NCBI RefSeq assembly: GCF_004327335.1 | Contig: NZ_QJUO01000040.1 | Location: 1 to 35,072 of the forward strand | Source: Stutzerimonas kirkiae | Lineage (GTDB): Bacteria; Pseudomonadota; Gammaproteobacteria; Pseudomonadales; Pseudomonadaceae | Reading direction: 5' to 3' | DNA length: 35,072 nucleotides | Part shown: positions 1 to 6,197 of the stretch, piece after piece | Numbering within the stretch: the stretch's first letter is position 1 | How the letters are laid out: each line of letters opens with the position of its first letter | Translations under genes and position numbers: made by a program | Notes under the pieces: model-generated | Seen by the model: only the letters and a program-made list of their open reading frames with translations | The model's database searches: none | What the model was told of the DNA's origin: nothing

Positions 1-169
1 CCTGCTCGGCAGCGCCTTCTATCCGGTTCTTGTCCATCGGCTCGCAGATTACGCTCTACGCTTCCTCCCCACGCTCGGTCGCCCTCACGCAGTTGCGCTT
101 CACTTCGTTCGCGGTGATCAGCTTACGATGGGACTTGCACCCACAGGAGTGCGCCCATGCTGGGCGCAC
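1..169 (-). mobile_element. Group IIC-like intron, 5' end (partial, runs off the window)
   Basis: Read on the minus strand, the sequence from 169 downward begins GTGCG, the group II intron 5' consensus. It continues as a short self-complementary stem (GCGCCCA..TGGGCGC) and then GGGTGCAAGTCCC. Further in it carries the GAGCGTGGGGAGGAAGC and AGAACCGGATA-type segments of domain I. The same order (GUGUGCCCRGCAUGGGYGCA, then GGGUG..AGUCCC) is known from the Oceanobacillus/Bacillus group IIC introns. The intron lies immediately behind the T-tract of a rho-independent terminator, the known insertion preference of class C introns. Only domain I is inside the window, so the reverse transcriptase gene and domain V cannot be checked. 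The identification rests on remembered consensus, not on a folding computation. Confidence 0.8.
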
Positions 170-200
170 AAAAAAAACCCCGAAAGCTTGGCTTTCGGGG
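170..200 (-). terminator. Rho-independent terminator of the acetyl-CoA hydrolase gene
   Basis: On the minus strand a perfect 10-bp stem (CCCCGAAAGC / GCTTTCGGGG) with a 3-base loop is followed by eight T residues. It lies 46 bases beyond the stop codon of the CoA-transferase gene. The T-tract abuts the intron's GTGCG start, so the terminator appears intact and was probably the intron's landing site. Confidence 0.9.
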
Positions 201-245
201 TCTCCGGAAAATCGCGCGGCCTTGTATCGCCGCACTATCGGCTGC

Positions 246-1742
246 TTACTTCTTGTTCAGCATATGCCCGGTTTCTTCCAGGTTGATGTGCCACTGCAGC
301 GCGTCACGCAGAACGTGCGGGGTCTGGCCGCCTTTCTCCAGGGCCGCCTCGAAGTAGGCGTTCAGGGCATCGCGGTAATCCGGGTGGGCGCAGTTGTCGA
401 TGATCGCCCGGGCCCGCTCGCGCGGCGCCAGGCCACGCAGATCGGCCAGGCCCTGCTCGGTGACCAGGATGCTGGTGTCGTGCTCGGTATGATCGACGTG
501 ACCGACCATCGGCACCACGCTGGAGATGCTGCCGCCCTTGGCGATCGACTTGGTGACGAAGATGGCCATCTGCGCGTTGCGCGCGAAGTCACCCGAACCG
601 CCGATACCGTTCATCATCTTGGTGCCGCCAACGTGGGTGGAGTTGACGTTGCCATAGATATCGAACTCGAGCGCGGTGTTGATGCCGATGACACCGATAC
701 GACGCACGACTTCCGGATGGTTGGAGATTTCCTGGGGTCGCAGGACCAGCTTGTCCTTGTATTTCTCCAGGTTACCGAACACGCGATCATTGATGCGCTC
801 GGACAGGGTGATCGAGCAGCCGGAAGCGAAACGCAGCTTGCCTGCCTCGATCAGTTCGAAGGTGGAATCCTGCAACACCTCGGAATACTGCACGAGGTCC
901 TCGAACGGCGAATTGATCAGGCCGGAGGTCACGGCATTGGCGATGTTGCCGATACCGACCTGCAGCGGCGCCAGGTTGTTGCTCAGGCGGCCTGCGGCCA
1001 CTTCGCGCTTGAAGAACTCGATCAGGTGGTCGGCGATGGCCTGGGTTTCCTCGTCCGGCGGCGTGACGGTTGAATAGGAGTCAGGCTGCTCGGTGATGAC
1101 GATGGCGGCAATACGGGCCGGATCGACCGGGATCGCGGTAACGCCGATGCGGTCGCTGGCATTCAGTAGCGGGATCGGCTTGCGATTCGGACGCTCCTCG
1201 GGGATATAGATGTCGTGCAAGCCTTCGAGATTGAGGTTGTGCGCCAGGTTCAGCTCGACGATCACCTTGTCGGCGAACAGCGCCAGGTTGGCCGAGTTGC
1301 CCACGGAGGTGGTCGGTACGATATGCCCCTGTTCGGTGATGGCGACCGCTTCGACGATGGTCACCTCGGGCTTCTTGATCTGTTGGCTGCGCATCTGCTC
1401 GACGGTGTGCGACAGGTGCTGGTCGGTGAACATCACCTGCCCGGCGTTGATCGCCTTGCGCAAGGTGGCATCGGCCTGGAACGGGGAGCGGCGGGCCAGC
1501 AGGCCGGCTTCGGCCATCAGCTTGTCCAGATCGTTACCAAGGCTGGCGCCGGTGACCAGGCTGATCTTCAGGGTCTCCTGCTTGGCACGCTCGACCAGCG
1601 CCAGCGGCACCGCCTTGGCCTCACCGGCGCGGGTAAAGCCGCTCATGCCGACAGTCATGCCGTCTTGGATGAAGGAAGCAGCCTCCTGGGCGCTCATGAC
1701 TTTGCTTTGCAGAGAGGTCAAGCGAATACGATCTGAATACAT
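246..1742 (-). CDS. Acetyl-CoA hydrolase / succinyl-CoA:acetate CoA-transferase family protein
   Basis: A 498-residue class I CoA-transferase of the acetyl-CoA hydrolase family (Ach1/Cat1/AarC type). Such enzymes move CoA between acetate and succinate or hydrolyse acetyl-CoA in the cytoplasm. The segment QVGIGNIANAV (261-271) and the following YSEVLQD place the likely catalytic glutamate at residue 288, near Glu294 of AarC. The length matches the family. The ATG at 1742 is chosen because GAGG lies just upstream and the protein then begins MYSDRIR; an in-frame extension upstream looks non-coding. It is a single-gene unit with its own terminator. Its closeness to ackA-pta suggests a shared role in acetate handling, which is inference. 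Hydrolase versus transferase activity cannot be decided from sequence alone. Confidence 0.93.
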   Translation of the reverse strand: MYSDRIRLTSLQSKVMSAQEAASFIQDGMTVGMSGFTRAGEAKAVPLALVERAKQETLKISLVTGASLGNDLDKLMAEAGLLARRSPFQADATLRKAINAGQVMFTDQHLSHTVEQMRSQQIKKPEVTIVEAVAITEQGHIVPTTSVGNSANLALFADKVIVELNLAHNLNLEGLHDIYIPEERPNRKPIPLLNASDRIGVTAIPVDPARIAAIVITEQPDSYSTVTPPDEETQAIADHLIEFFKREVAAGRLSNNLAPLQVGIGNIANAVTSGLINSPFEDLVQYSEVLQDSTFELIEAGKLRFASGCSITLSERINDRVFGNLEKYKDKLVLRPQEISNHPEVVRRIGVIGINTALEFDIYGNVNSTHVGGTKMMNGIGGSGDFARNAQMAIFVTKSIAKGGSISSVVPMVGHVDHTEHDTSILVTEQGLADLRGLAPRERARAIIDNCAHPDYRDALNAYFEAALEKGGQTPHVLRDALQWHINLEETGHMLNKK

Positions 1743-1857
1743 GTAAGCCTCAAGCCACAGGGTGAGTCGGAGGCCGGAGTTTATTACATGGCAAACCGCC
1801 GGAGTATCTACGAAAGTCGTATTGGCATGAAGAGAAAGGTGGATATCACAAGCACGG

Positions 1858-1881
1858 GCGACCGGACATGAGTCCGGTCGC
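1858..1881 (-). terminator. Terminator-like hairpin behind the XenA-type gene
   Basis: A perfect 10-bp inverted repeat (GCGACCGGAC / GTCCGGTCGC, 4-base loop) lies 9 bases beyond the stop codon of the old yellow enzyme gene. No T-tract follows on the minus strand, so it may protect the 3' end or act as a weak terminator instead of being a classical one. Confidence 0.5.
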
Positions 1882-1890
1882 CGCAGTCGC

Positions 1891-2988
1891 TCAAGCGCTC
1901 CGGTAGCGCTCCAGCCAGTGCGCATAGGGAGCGGGAAGCACCCAGGAAGGACGCTCGACGCCCAGTTCGCAGGCCGCCAGGTAAGCCCAATGCGGATCGG
2001 CCAGGTGCGCCTTGCCGACCAGTACCTGATCCAGTTGGCCATTCTTCACCGCCAACTCGGCCAACGCCGGGGTATCGATGCCCCAGGCGCTGGATACCGG
2101 CAATCCCGACTCACGGGCGACACGCTGGGCGATAGGTGCAAGAAACGCCGGAGCCCAGGGAATGTTCGCCTCGGGTGTGGAGAAACCGACGCTGACGCTG
2201 AGCAGATCCAGCCCCGCGGCCTTGAACTGGCGTGCCAGTTCGATCGACTCGGCAAGCGTCTGTTCGTCCCTGCCGTCGTACTCGATGACGCCGAAACGCG
2301 CAGTCAACGGCAAATGCTCCGGCCAGACCTCGCGCACCGCCGCCAGGGTCTCCAGCAGGAAACGACTGCGGTTCTCCAGGCTCCCGCCATAGGCATCGGT
2401 GCGCTGGTTGGAATGGGTGGAAAAGAAGCTCTGGGCCAGATAGCCATGGGCGAAATGCAGCTCCAGCCACTCGAACCCCGCCTCCAGTGCCCGCTTGGCC
2501 GCCGCGACGAAGTCGCCACGAATCCGGGCGATCTCCTCCAGGTCCAGGGCTTTGGGCACCTGCGGCAGGTTGGCGCCGAAAGCGACAGCCGAAGGCGCCA
2601 ATGTCTGCCAGCCACGCTGATCGCCTTCGGCGATATGGTCATCACCTTCCCAGGGCAAATTGGCGCTGGCCTTGCGCCCGGCATGAGCGATCTGGATACC
2701 CGGCACGGAGCCGGCCGCCTTGATCGCCTCGACCACCGGGACGAATGCCTGGGCCTGCTCATCCGTCCACAGGCCGGCACAGGCTGGCGTGATACGGCCT
2801 TCCGGCGATACCGCGGTCGCTTCGACCACCACCAGGCCGGCGCCGCCACGCGCCAGGGAAGCATAATGAACCTTGTGCCAGTCGTTGATGATGCCATCCA
2901 CCGCCTGGTACTGGCACATGGGCGGAACGGCGATACGATTGCGCAGGGTGAGCCCCTTGAGCGTCAAGGGCGAGAACAGAGCAGACAT
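1891..2988 (-). CDS. xenA: XenA-type NADPH-dependent ene-reductase (old yellow enzyme family)
   Basis: A 365-residue FMN-binding TIM-barrel oxidoreductase of the YqjM/XenA class. These reduce activated alkenes, quinones and xenobiotics such as 2-cyclohexenone or nitro compounds in the cytoplasm. Cys25 in PPMCQY is the flavin-tuning cysteine of this class. HFAHGY carries the substrate-binding histidine pair and the catalytic tyrosine, and ARFGV and HLADPHWAY are typical. The length is almost that of P. putida XenA (363). The ATG at 2988 is chosen over an upstream alternative because AAGGGG precedes it and the N-terminus MSALF matches XenA. It is transcribed divergently from an ArsR-family gene with which it shares a promoter region, so repression by that protein is likely. 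The physiological substrate is unknown. Confidence 0.94.
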   Translation of the reverse strand: MSALFSPLTLKGLTLRNRIAVPPMCQYQAVDGIINDWHKVHYASLARGGAGLVVVEATAVSPEGRITPACAGLWTDEQAQAFVPVVEAIKAAGSVPGIQIAHAGRKASANLPWEGDDHIAEGDQRGWQTLAPSAVAFGANLPQVPKALDLEEIARIRGDFVAAAKRALEAGFEWLELHFAHGYLAQSFFSTHSNQRTDAYGGSLENRSRFLLETLAAVREVWPEHLPLTARFGVIEYDGRDEQTLAESIELARQFKAAGLDLLSVSVGFSTPEANIPWAPAFLAPIAQRVARESGLPVSSAWGIDTPALAELAVKNGQLDQVLVGKAHLADPHWAYLAACELGVERPSWVLPAPYAHWLERYRSA

Positions 2989-3004
2989 GGCGAATCCCCT
3001 TCGA

Positions 3005-3055
3005 TTGGTCAATTACCTAAATTCGATAATATTCGAACTTACGCTTCCTGGCAAA
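3005..3055. promoter_or_regulatory. Divergent xenA/arsR promoters with a shared operator
   Basis: For the rightward regulator gene, TTGGTC (3005-3010) and TAATAT (3027-3032) are 16 bases apart. For leftward xenA, TTTGCC (complement of 3050-3055) and TATTAT (complement of 3026-3031) are 18 bases apart. The two -10 boxes overlap. The shared -10 is framed by an inverted repeat, TTCGA (3022-3026) and TCGAA (3033-3037). Such a palindrome over the -10 boxes is a good candidate binding site for the adjacent ArsR-family repressor and would switch both genes together. Promoter and operator are predicted by eye. Confidence 0.65.
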
Positions 3056-3075
3056 GCCCATGTATGATTACCGCC

Positions 3076-3375
3076 ATGCGCCCCTTCAAGCACCCATCAG
3101 CCAAAGACTTCACACTCGAACGCATCTTCCATGCCTTGAGTGATCCGGTACGCCTGGAAATTATCCGCCACCTGGCCAGGGTCAGCGAGGCGACCTGTGG
3201 CGAGCTCGATGGCGGACGCCCCAAATCGAGCATGTCGCATCACTTCCGGGTATTGCGCGACGCCGGCCTGGTCCAGACCAGCCACGCCGGCACCACCCAT
3301 ATCAACAGATTGCGCCGGGAGGAGCTGGACGCCCGCTTCCCCGGGTTGATGGCCGCCGTACTCGAACAGTGCTAG
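3076..3375 (+). CDS. ArsR-family winged-helix transcriptional regulator
   Basis: A small (99-residue) DNA-binding protein of the ArsR fold. LSDPVRLEIIRHLA is the typical first helical pair. The stretch GGRPKSSMSHHFRVLRDAGLV is the recognition helix region, and the wing follows at TTHINRLRREEL. No metal-binding CxC motif is present, so it probably responds to an organic or redox signal. An alternative ATG lies at 3064; neither start has a clear Shine-Dalgarno sequence, and 3076 is preferred because the protein then begins MRPFKHP like relatives I recall. It is divergent from the xenA-type gene and probably represses both. ArsR genes next to old yellow enzymes are a recurring arrangement in pseudomonads. 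Confidence 0.88.
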   Translation: MRPFKHPSAKDFTLERIFHALSDPVRLEIIRHLARVSEATCGELDGGRPKSSMSHHFRVLRDAGLVQTSHAGTTHINRLRREELDARFPGLMAAVLEQC

Positions 3376-3380
3376 CAGCA

Positions 3381-3415
3381 GCGGCAAGCGGCAAGCGGCA
3401 AGCGGCAAGCGGCAA
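3381..3415. repeat. Tandem heptanucleotide repeat, 5 x GCGGCAA
   Basis: Five exact copies of the 7-base unit GCGGCAA begin six bases after the stop codon of the ArsR gene, in the 133-base gap between two convergent genes. The rest of the gap (3416-3508) contains partly complementary GGCTTGCGGTATTGCCGGCC near the other gene's end. It belongs to the heptad repeat family seen at several gene ends in this window. Confidence 0.85.
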
Positions 3416-3508
3416 GAAAGAGTATGGCGGCGAGCCCTCCCCCGCCACGCGTCGTGCCATGCATTGCCGGCAATTCTGCTTCTTCAGTGGCTTGCGGTAT
3501 TGCCGGCC

Positions 3509-3988
3509 TCAGGCCAGGGCGGCTTCGATCGCCTGGATCAGCACCGGATCGTCGGGAGTGGTTCGTGGAGAAAAGCGCGCCAGTACCCGCCCATCGCTAC
3601 CCACCAGGAATTTCTCGAAATTCCAGGTGATGTCACCGGGAAAGTCCGCCCCTTCGCCCGCCAGCAGGCGGTAGAGCTGGTGACGCTGCGGGCCATTGAC
3701 ATCCAGCTTGGAGGTCAGCGGAAAGCTCACTCCATAATTGCTGCTGCAGAATGAGCGAATTTCTTCATCGGTTCCGGGTTCCTGGGCCGCGAACTGGTTG
3801 CAAGGCACTCCAAGCACACTGAAGCCGCGTTCCCGGTATTCCTGATAGAGGCGCTCCAGGCCCGCATATTGCGGCGTCAGGCCACACTGCGAAGCCACAT
3901 TGACGACCAGCGTCAGCGGATTGGTGAAAAGCGCCGGCAGAGGCTCACCCGCCAACCCGGACAGATTCAAATCGTGGAATGCACTCAT
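3509..3988 (-). CDS. Glutathione peroxidase family protein (probably thioredoxin-dependent)
   Basis: A 159-residue thioredoxin-fold peroxidase that reduces hydroperoxides. The peroxidatic Cys35 lies in NVASQCGLT. Gln69 (QEPG), Trp122 and Asn123 (TWNFEKFLV) complete the catalytic tetrad, and VPCNQF holds Cys63. Cys81 in FCSSNYGVSFP corresponds to the resolving cysteine of yeast Gpx3-type enzymes. This suggests that thioredoxin instead of glutathione is the real reductant; that is inference from the family. The start ATG at 3988 is preceded by GGAGAAG. It lies downstream of slyD on the same strand, beyond slyD's terminator, an arrangement I recall from P. aeruginosa (PA0838-PA0837). Confidence 0.93.
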   Translation of the reverse strand: MSAFHDLNLSGLAGEPLPALFTNPLTLVVNVASQCGLTPQYAGLERLYQEYRERGFSVLGVPCNQFAAQEPGTDEEIRSFCSSNYGVSFPLTSKLDVNGPQRHQLYRLLAGEGADFPGDITWNFEKFLVGSDGRVLARFSPRTTPDDPVLIQAIEAALA

Positions 3989-4010
3989 CGCTTACTTCTC
4001 CAGAAGGTAG

Positions 4011-4039
4011 AAAACGCCCCGGCCGAACCGGGGCGCTTT
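4011..4039 (-). terminator. Rho-independent terminator of slyD
   Basis: On the minus strand an 8-bp GC stem (CGCCCCGG / CCGGGGCG, arms 4015-4022 and 4028-4035) is followed by TTTTC. It lies between slyD and the peroxidase gene, so the latter probably has its own promoter or depends on read-through. A second small inverted repeat (GCCATCACC / GGTGATGGC, 4114-4140) overlaps the end of slyD. Confidence 0.8.
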
Positions 4040-4126
4040 CAACAACCAAAGCACACGCTGACACGAAACACCCCGCCCGCGGCCTCACCACGGGCACAAG
4101 CTTCGCCGCGCTGGCCATCACCGGTA

Positions 4127-4612
4127 TCAGTGGTGATGGCCACCCTCGCCATGGATGTGACCATGAGCGACTTCCTCTTCGCTGGCCTCACGAACTTCGA
4201 CGATCCTGACCTCGAAGTTCAGGCGCTGGCCTGCCAGCGGATGATTGCCATCGACGATGACATCGTCACCCTCGATGTCGCGAATGGTCACGATCTGCAT
4301 GCCGCCATCCGGCGCCGATGCATGAAACTGCATACCAACCGCCAGTTCATCGACACCTTCGAACATGGAACGGTTCAATGTGGCGACCAGTTCGGCACTG
4401 TATTCGCCATAGGCGTCGGCGGGCTCGATGGCGACCTTGACCTCGTCGCCTGCCTGCTTGCCTTCGAGAGCACGCTCCAGACCGACGATGATGTTGCCTG
4501 CGCCATGCAGGTAGACCAGCGGCGCACCGCCAGCGGAGCTGTCGATAACCTCACCCGAATCACTGGTGAGTGTGTAGTCGATGGAGACAGCCTTGTTGGC
4601 GGCGATCAGCAT
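4127..4612 (-). CDS. slyD: FKBP-type peptidyl-prolyl cis-trans isomerase SlyD
   Basis: A 161-residue cytoplasmic prolyl isomerase and chaperone. The N-terminal FKBP half (IDYTLTSDSGEVIDSS, then GAGNIIVGLERALEG) is interrupted by the insert-in-flap chaperone domain (roughly residues 65-125). The C-terminus HGHIHGEGGHHH is a short histidine-rich tail able to bind nickel or other metals, much shorter than the tail of E. coli SlyD. The start at 4612 (MLIAANKAV) follows AAAAGG, and an ATG six codons upstream is less likely. The gene is monocistronic with its own terminator and lies divergent from ackA. Confidence 0.94.
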   Translation of the reverse strand: MLIAANKAVSIDYTLTSDSGEVIDSSAGGAPLVYLHGAGNIIVGLERALEGKQAGDEVKVAIEPADAYGEYSAELVATLNRSMFEGVDELAVGMQFHASAPDGGMQIVTIRDIEGDDVIVDGNHPLAGQRLNFEVRIVEVREASEEEVAHGHIHGEGGHHH

Positions 4613-4649
4613 GGGGCGAAACCTTTTCATATGAGGGAATGAGTGCGGC

Positions 4650-4679
4650 AGTCTAACCGCCAGCCAGCGCGATTGCGAA
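4650..4679 (-). promoter_or_regulatory. Probable sigma-70 promoter of slyD
   Basis: On the minus strand TTCGCA (complement of 4674-4679) and TAGACT (complement of 4650-4655) are 18 bases apart, about 38 bases ahead of the slyD start codon. The match to consensus is moderate. Confidence 0.45.
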
Positions 4680-4739
4680 CAAGGCGGGGAAAAATCGGAC
4701 CGGTAGACGGAAATCCGACACATTGGTAGTCCATGCTTT

Positions 4740-4756
4740 TTGTAGGCCGAATACAA
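4740..4756. promoter_or_regulatory. Palindrome TTGTA-N7-TACAA in the slyD/ackA intergenic region
   Basis: A 17-base perfect inverted repeat (arms 4740-4744 and 4752-4756) stands about 100 bases upstream of ackA in the 246-base divergent region. It could be an operator, but I do not recognise a regulator for it. No clear ANR (TTGAT-N4-ATCAA) box was seen nearby. Confidence 0.3.
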
Positions 4757-4858
4757 CCTTCGGATGGCATCCCTTTTTAGCGACATGTGCAAGAATTCGG
4801 GACGTAAGTTTCCTTTGGCGCATTTTCCAATAATCAAACAGCATTCCAAGGAGCACCG

Positions 4859-6046
4859 ATGCCGGCTCGTAATATCCTGGTGATCAACTGTGGCAGCTCA
4901 TCGATCAAGTTCGCTCTGGTCAACGAGGAGCAGGCCGCTTTCCCCCTGCAAGGCCTCGCTGAACGCCTGGGCAGCCCTGAAGCGGTGCTGCACTGGCAGT
5001 TGGGCGAAGCCAAGGAAAGCCTGGACATTCCGCATGCCGATCATCGCGCGGCCCTGGAGCGCCTGCTGCCATTGGCACAAGAAGCGGCCGGCGGGCACCT
5101 GGACGGTATCGGCCACCGGGTGGTGCACGGTGGCGAGCACTTCACCGGCTCCACGCTGATCGACGACGCAGTGCTCGACGCCGTACGCACGGCCGCACAA
5201 CTGGCGCCCCTGCACAACCCGGCCAACCTGACCGGCATCGAAGCCGCCATGGCACTGTTCCCCGGCCTGCCGCAGGTCAGCGTATTCGATACCGCCTTCC
5301 ACCAGACCATGCCGGAATATGCCTACCGCTACGCCGTTCCCGAGTTCCTCTACAGGGAACATGGTGTACGCCGCTATGGCTTCCATGGCACCAGCCACCT
5401 GTATGTCAGCAAGCGCGCCGCGGAGCTTACGGGCCTGCCGGTGAACGATAGCTGCTGGCTGACAGCCCACCTGGGCAACGGCAGCTCCACCTGTGCCATC
5501 GTCAATGGCGAAAGCCGCGATACCAGCATGGGCCTGACACCGCTGGAAGGCCTGGCAATGGGCACCCGCAGCGGCGATGTCGACCCGAACCTGCATAACT
5601 ACCTGGCCCGCAACCTGGGCTGGACGCTGGACCAGGTCGATCGCATGCTCAACCATGAAAGCGGCCTGAAAGGTCTCTCCGGCCTGTCCAACGACATGCG
5701 CACCCTCTACGAAGCGCGCATTGCCGGGCATGCTGGCGCCAGCCTGGCCTTCGAAGTCTTCTGCTATCGTCTCGCCAAGTCCCTGGCCGGCATGGCCTGT
5801 GCCCTGCCGCGCCTGGACGGCCTGGTCTTCACCGGCGGCATCGGCGAAAACTCTTCGGCCATCCGCGCCCGGACACTGGAGCATCTGAAACTGTTCAACT
5901 TCAAACTCGACGACGAAGCCAATGCCCGCTGCATCCGTGGCGTCGCTGGCGAGATCCAGGCCACCGGCAGTCCGCGCGTCATGGTGGTGCCGACCAACGA
6001 GGAACGCCAGATCGCCATCGACACACTGACCCTGCTCGACGCCTGA
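4859..6046 (+). CDS. ackA: Acetate kinase
   Basis: A 395-residue ASKHA-fold kinase that interconverts acetyl phosphate plus ADP and acetate plus ATP in the cytoplasm. Recognisable segments are [11 protein letters not shown] at the N-terminus, [36 protein letters not shown] (phosphate loop), [20 protein letters not shown] and FTGGIGENS. Length is normal for the family. The ATG at 4859 is preceded by AAGGAG. It is followed 151 bases later by pta on the same strand, the usual acetate pathway pair. A weak hairpin between them may reduce read-through. Confidence 0.97.
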   Translation: MPARNILVINCGSSSIKFALVNEEQAAFPLQGLAERLGSPEAVLHWQLGEAKESLDIPHADHRAALERLLPLAQEAAGGHLDGIGHRVVHGGEHFTGSTLIDDAVLDAVRTAAQLAPLHNPANLTGIEAAMALFPGLPQVSVFDTAFHQTMPEYAYRYAVPEFLYREHGVRRYGFHGTSHLYVSKRAAELTGLPVNDSCWLTAHLGNGSSTCAIVNGESRDTSMGLTPLEGLAMGTRSGDVDPNLHNYLARNLGWTLDQVDRMLNHESGLKGLSGLSNDMRTLYEARIAGHAGASLAFEVFCYRLAKSLAGMACALPRLDGLVFTGGIGENSSAIRARTLEHLKLFNFKLDDEANARCIRGVAGEIQATGSPRVMVVPTNEERQIAIDTLTLLDA

Positions 6047-6063
6047 GGCTACACAATGAACAG

Positions 6064-6099
6064 GACCCGATCGTCGCGCACGTCGGGTCTTTCGCTTTT
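6064..6099 (+). terminator. Weak terminator-like hairpin between ackA and pta
   Basis: GACCCGA (6064-6070) and TCGGGTC (6083-6089) form a 7-bp stem followed by a T-rich stretch (TTTCGCTTTTC). It would partly uncouple pta from ackA; strength is uncertain. Confidence 0.45.
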
Positions 6100-6197
6100 C
6101 ACCACCACGCCGCCCACGATCCCGCGAGCTGGAGCCATTTCCAACACCACCCGGCCACCATGCGACAGATCGTGTTGCCCCGGCACAAGGAGAGTCC

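Noticed and set aside
1..169. An integron attC site or an insertion-sequence end
   Set aside because: No attC core sites or terminal inverted repeats are seen; the GTGCG start and domain I-like words fit a group II intron.
1743..2042. N-terminal extension of the acetyl-CoA hydrolase into the xenA gene
   Set aside because: The extension has no similarity to the family and passes through a hairpin; the ATG at 1742 has a ribosome binding site and fits family length.
3376..3420. CRISPR array suggested by regular short repeats
   Set aside because: Units are 7 bases without spacers and no cas genes are present; these are tandem heptads.
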